From Idiomarina sp. UBA6142 (GTDB taxonomy: Bacteria; Pseudomonadota; Gammaproteobacteria; Enterobacterales; Alteromonadaceae), in contig DIVC01000076.1 in NCBI GenBank assembly GCA_002423905.1, positions 7,346-13,924 on the forward strand: DNA of 6,579 nucleotides, given 5' to 3'. Below, piece by piece: positions 6,201 to 6,579 of the stretch. Position 1 is the first letter of the stretch. Each line of letters opens with the position of its first letter. The notes beneath the pieces were generated by a model. It was not told the DNA's origin. It made no database searches and worked only from the letters and a program-made list of their open reading frames with translations. Both the position numbers and the translations under genes were made by a program.

Positions 6201-6579
6201 TTATGGTTGTTCAGTGTTAGGTAAGTCGTCTCGCTTCACCAGAGATGCTGCCTGCAGCAAGATTGCTTGGGCAATGTCGGTTTTGCTGGCAAGTGTGAGA
6301 TGGTGCTGGGCAACAGCACCGTTGGCATCAGTCCAGAATAAGGTCATCGCATTGTTATCGCTGTTGAAGCCAATGCGCGCGTCACTGACGTCATTAGCCG
6401 CAATCATGTTTAGTTTTTTGCGCGATAATTTGTCTTTTGCGTATTCGGCTAGGTTGCTTGTTTCCGCGGCAAAACCGATAGTGAAGGGTGGCTGTGGCCG
6501 CGCCGCAACAGTCGCTAAGATGTCAGGATTACGAACCAGCTCAATGTGCATACTGTCGAGACTTTTCTTCACTTTAGTG
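6201..6579 (-). CDS. coaBC: CoaBC bifunctional enzyme, C-terminal part (partial)
   Basis: This is the 3' portion of the bifunctional phosphopantothenoylcysteine decarboxylase/phosphopantothenate-cysteine ligase (Dfp/CoaBC), which makes 4'-phosphopantetheine for coenzyme A. Only the last 126 or so residues are visible, about a third of the usual length of roughly 400. They belong to the CoaB ligase domain. The frame is open to the right edge, so the gene is cut by the window, not truncated. Visible family features are a KVKK stretch at the edge (the KxKK motif with the catalytic lysine region in E. coli), LVRNPDILA, GFAAET, ARIGFNSDNNA and MIAANDVS. The in-frame GTG at 6572 is internal valine of KVKK and not a start. 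Transcription continues into slmA 12 bases downstream. Confidence 0.95.
   Translation of the reverse strand, partial: TKVKKSLDSMHIELVRNPDILATVAARPQPPFTIGFAAETSNLAEYAKDKLSRKKLNMIAANDVSDARIGFNSDNNAMTLFWTDANGAVAQHHLTLASKTDIAQAILLQAASLVKRDDLPNTEQP

Noticed and set aside
1..6579. A novel defence, mobile or biosynthetic system
   Set aside because: Every gene of substance belongs to a known housekeeping family with intact motifs; there are no direct repeats, insertion boundaries, composition shifts or orphan genes that would suggest one.

Overview
The window is a compact stretch of chromosomal housekeeping genes from a gammaproteobacterium. The evidence is the combination of SlmA, EnvC, a YibQ-type divergent polysaccharide deacetylase, SecB and a YibN-type membrane rhodanese, all very close to their Enterobacteria/Alteromonadales/Idiomarina-like versions. 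By eye the base composition is about 50% GC and even along the window. I see no transposase, integrase, phage gene, tRNA, rRNA or CRISPR array.

Layout: (1) A leftward operon, gpmI -> envC -> yibQ (3434 down to 31), is packed with a 3-nt gap and then a 1-nt TAATG overlap. (2) A 166-bp divergent intergenic region (3435-3600) carries the likely promoters for both directions. (3) A rightward operon, yibN -> secB -> gpsA (3601-5615), has gaps of 32 and 24 nt. (4) A leftward pair, coaBC (3' part only, running off the right edge) -> slmA, converges on gpsA; gpsA and slmA overlap by 12 bp at their 3' ends inside a hairpin. The first 30 bases downstream of yibQ cannot be assigned.

Functions: gpmI gives glycolytic phosphoglycerate mutase. 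envC gives the periplasmic activator of the division amidases, and yibQ a secreted deacetylase-fold protein of unsettled role. yibN gives an inner-membrane rhodanese, secB the Sec export chaperone, and gpsA the glycerol-3-phosphate dehydrogenase that starts phospholipid synthesis. slmA gives the nucleoid-occlusion inhibitor of FtsZ, and coaBC a coenzyme A biosynthesis enzyme. The theme is envelope growth, export and cell division beside central metabolism.

Compared with the Escherichia coli order (yibN-grxC-secB-gpsA-cysE, and dfp-dut-slmA), grxC, cysE and dut are missing from their usual places, and the gpsA and slmA blocks are joined tail to tail. I found no candidate for a new biological system. 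The points worth a second look are the gpsA/slmA overlap hairpin, the synteny losses and some start-site choices.
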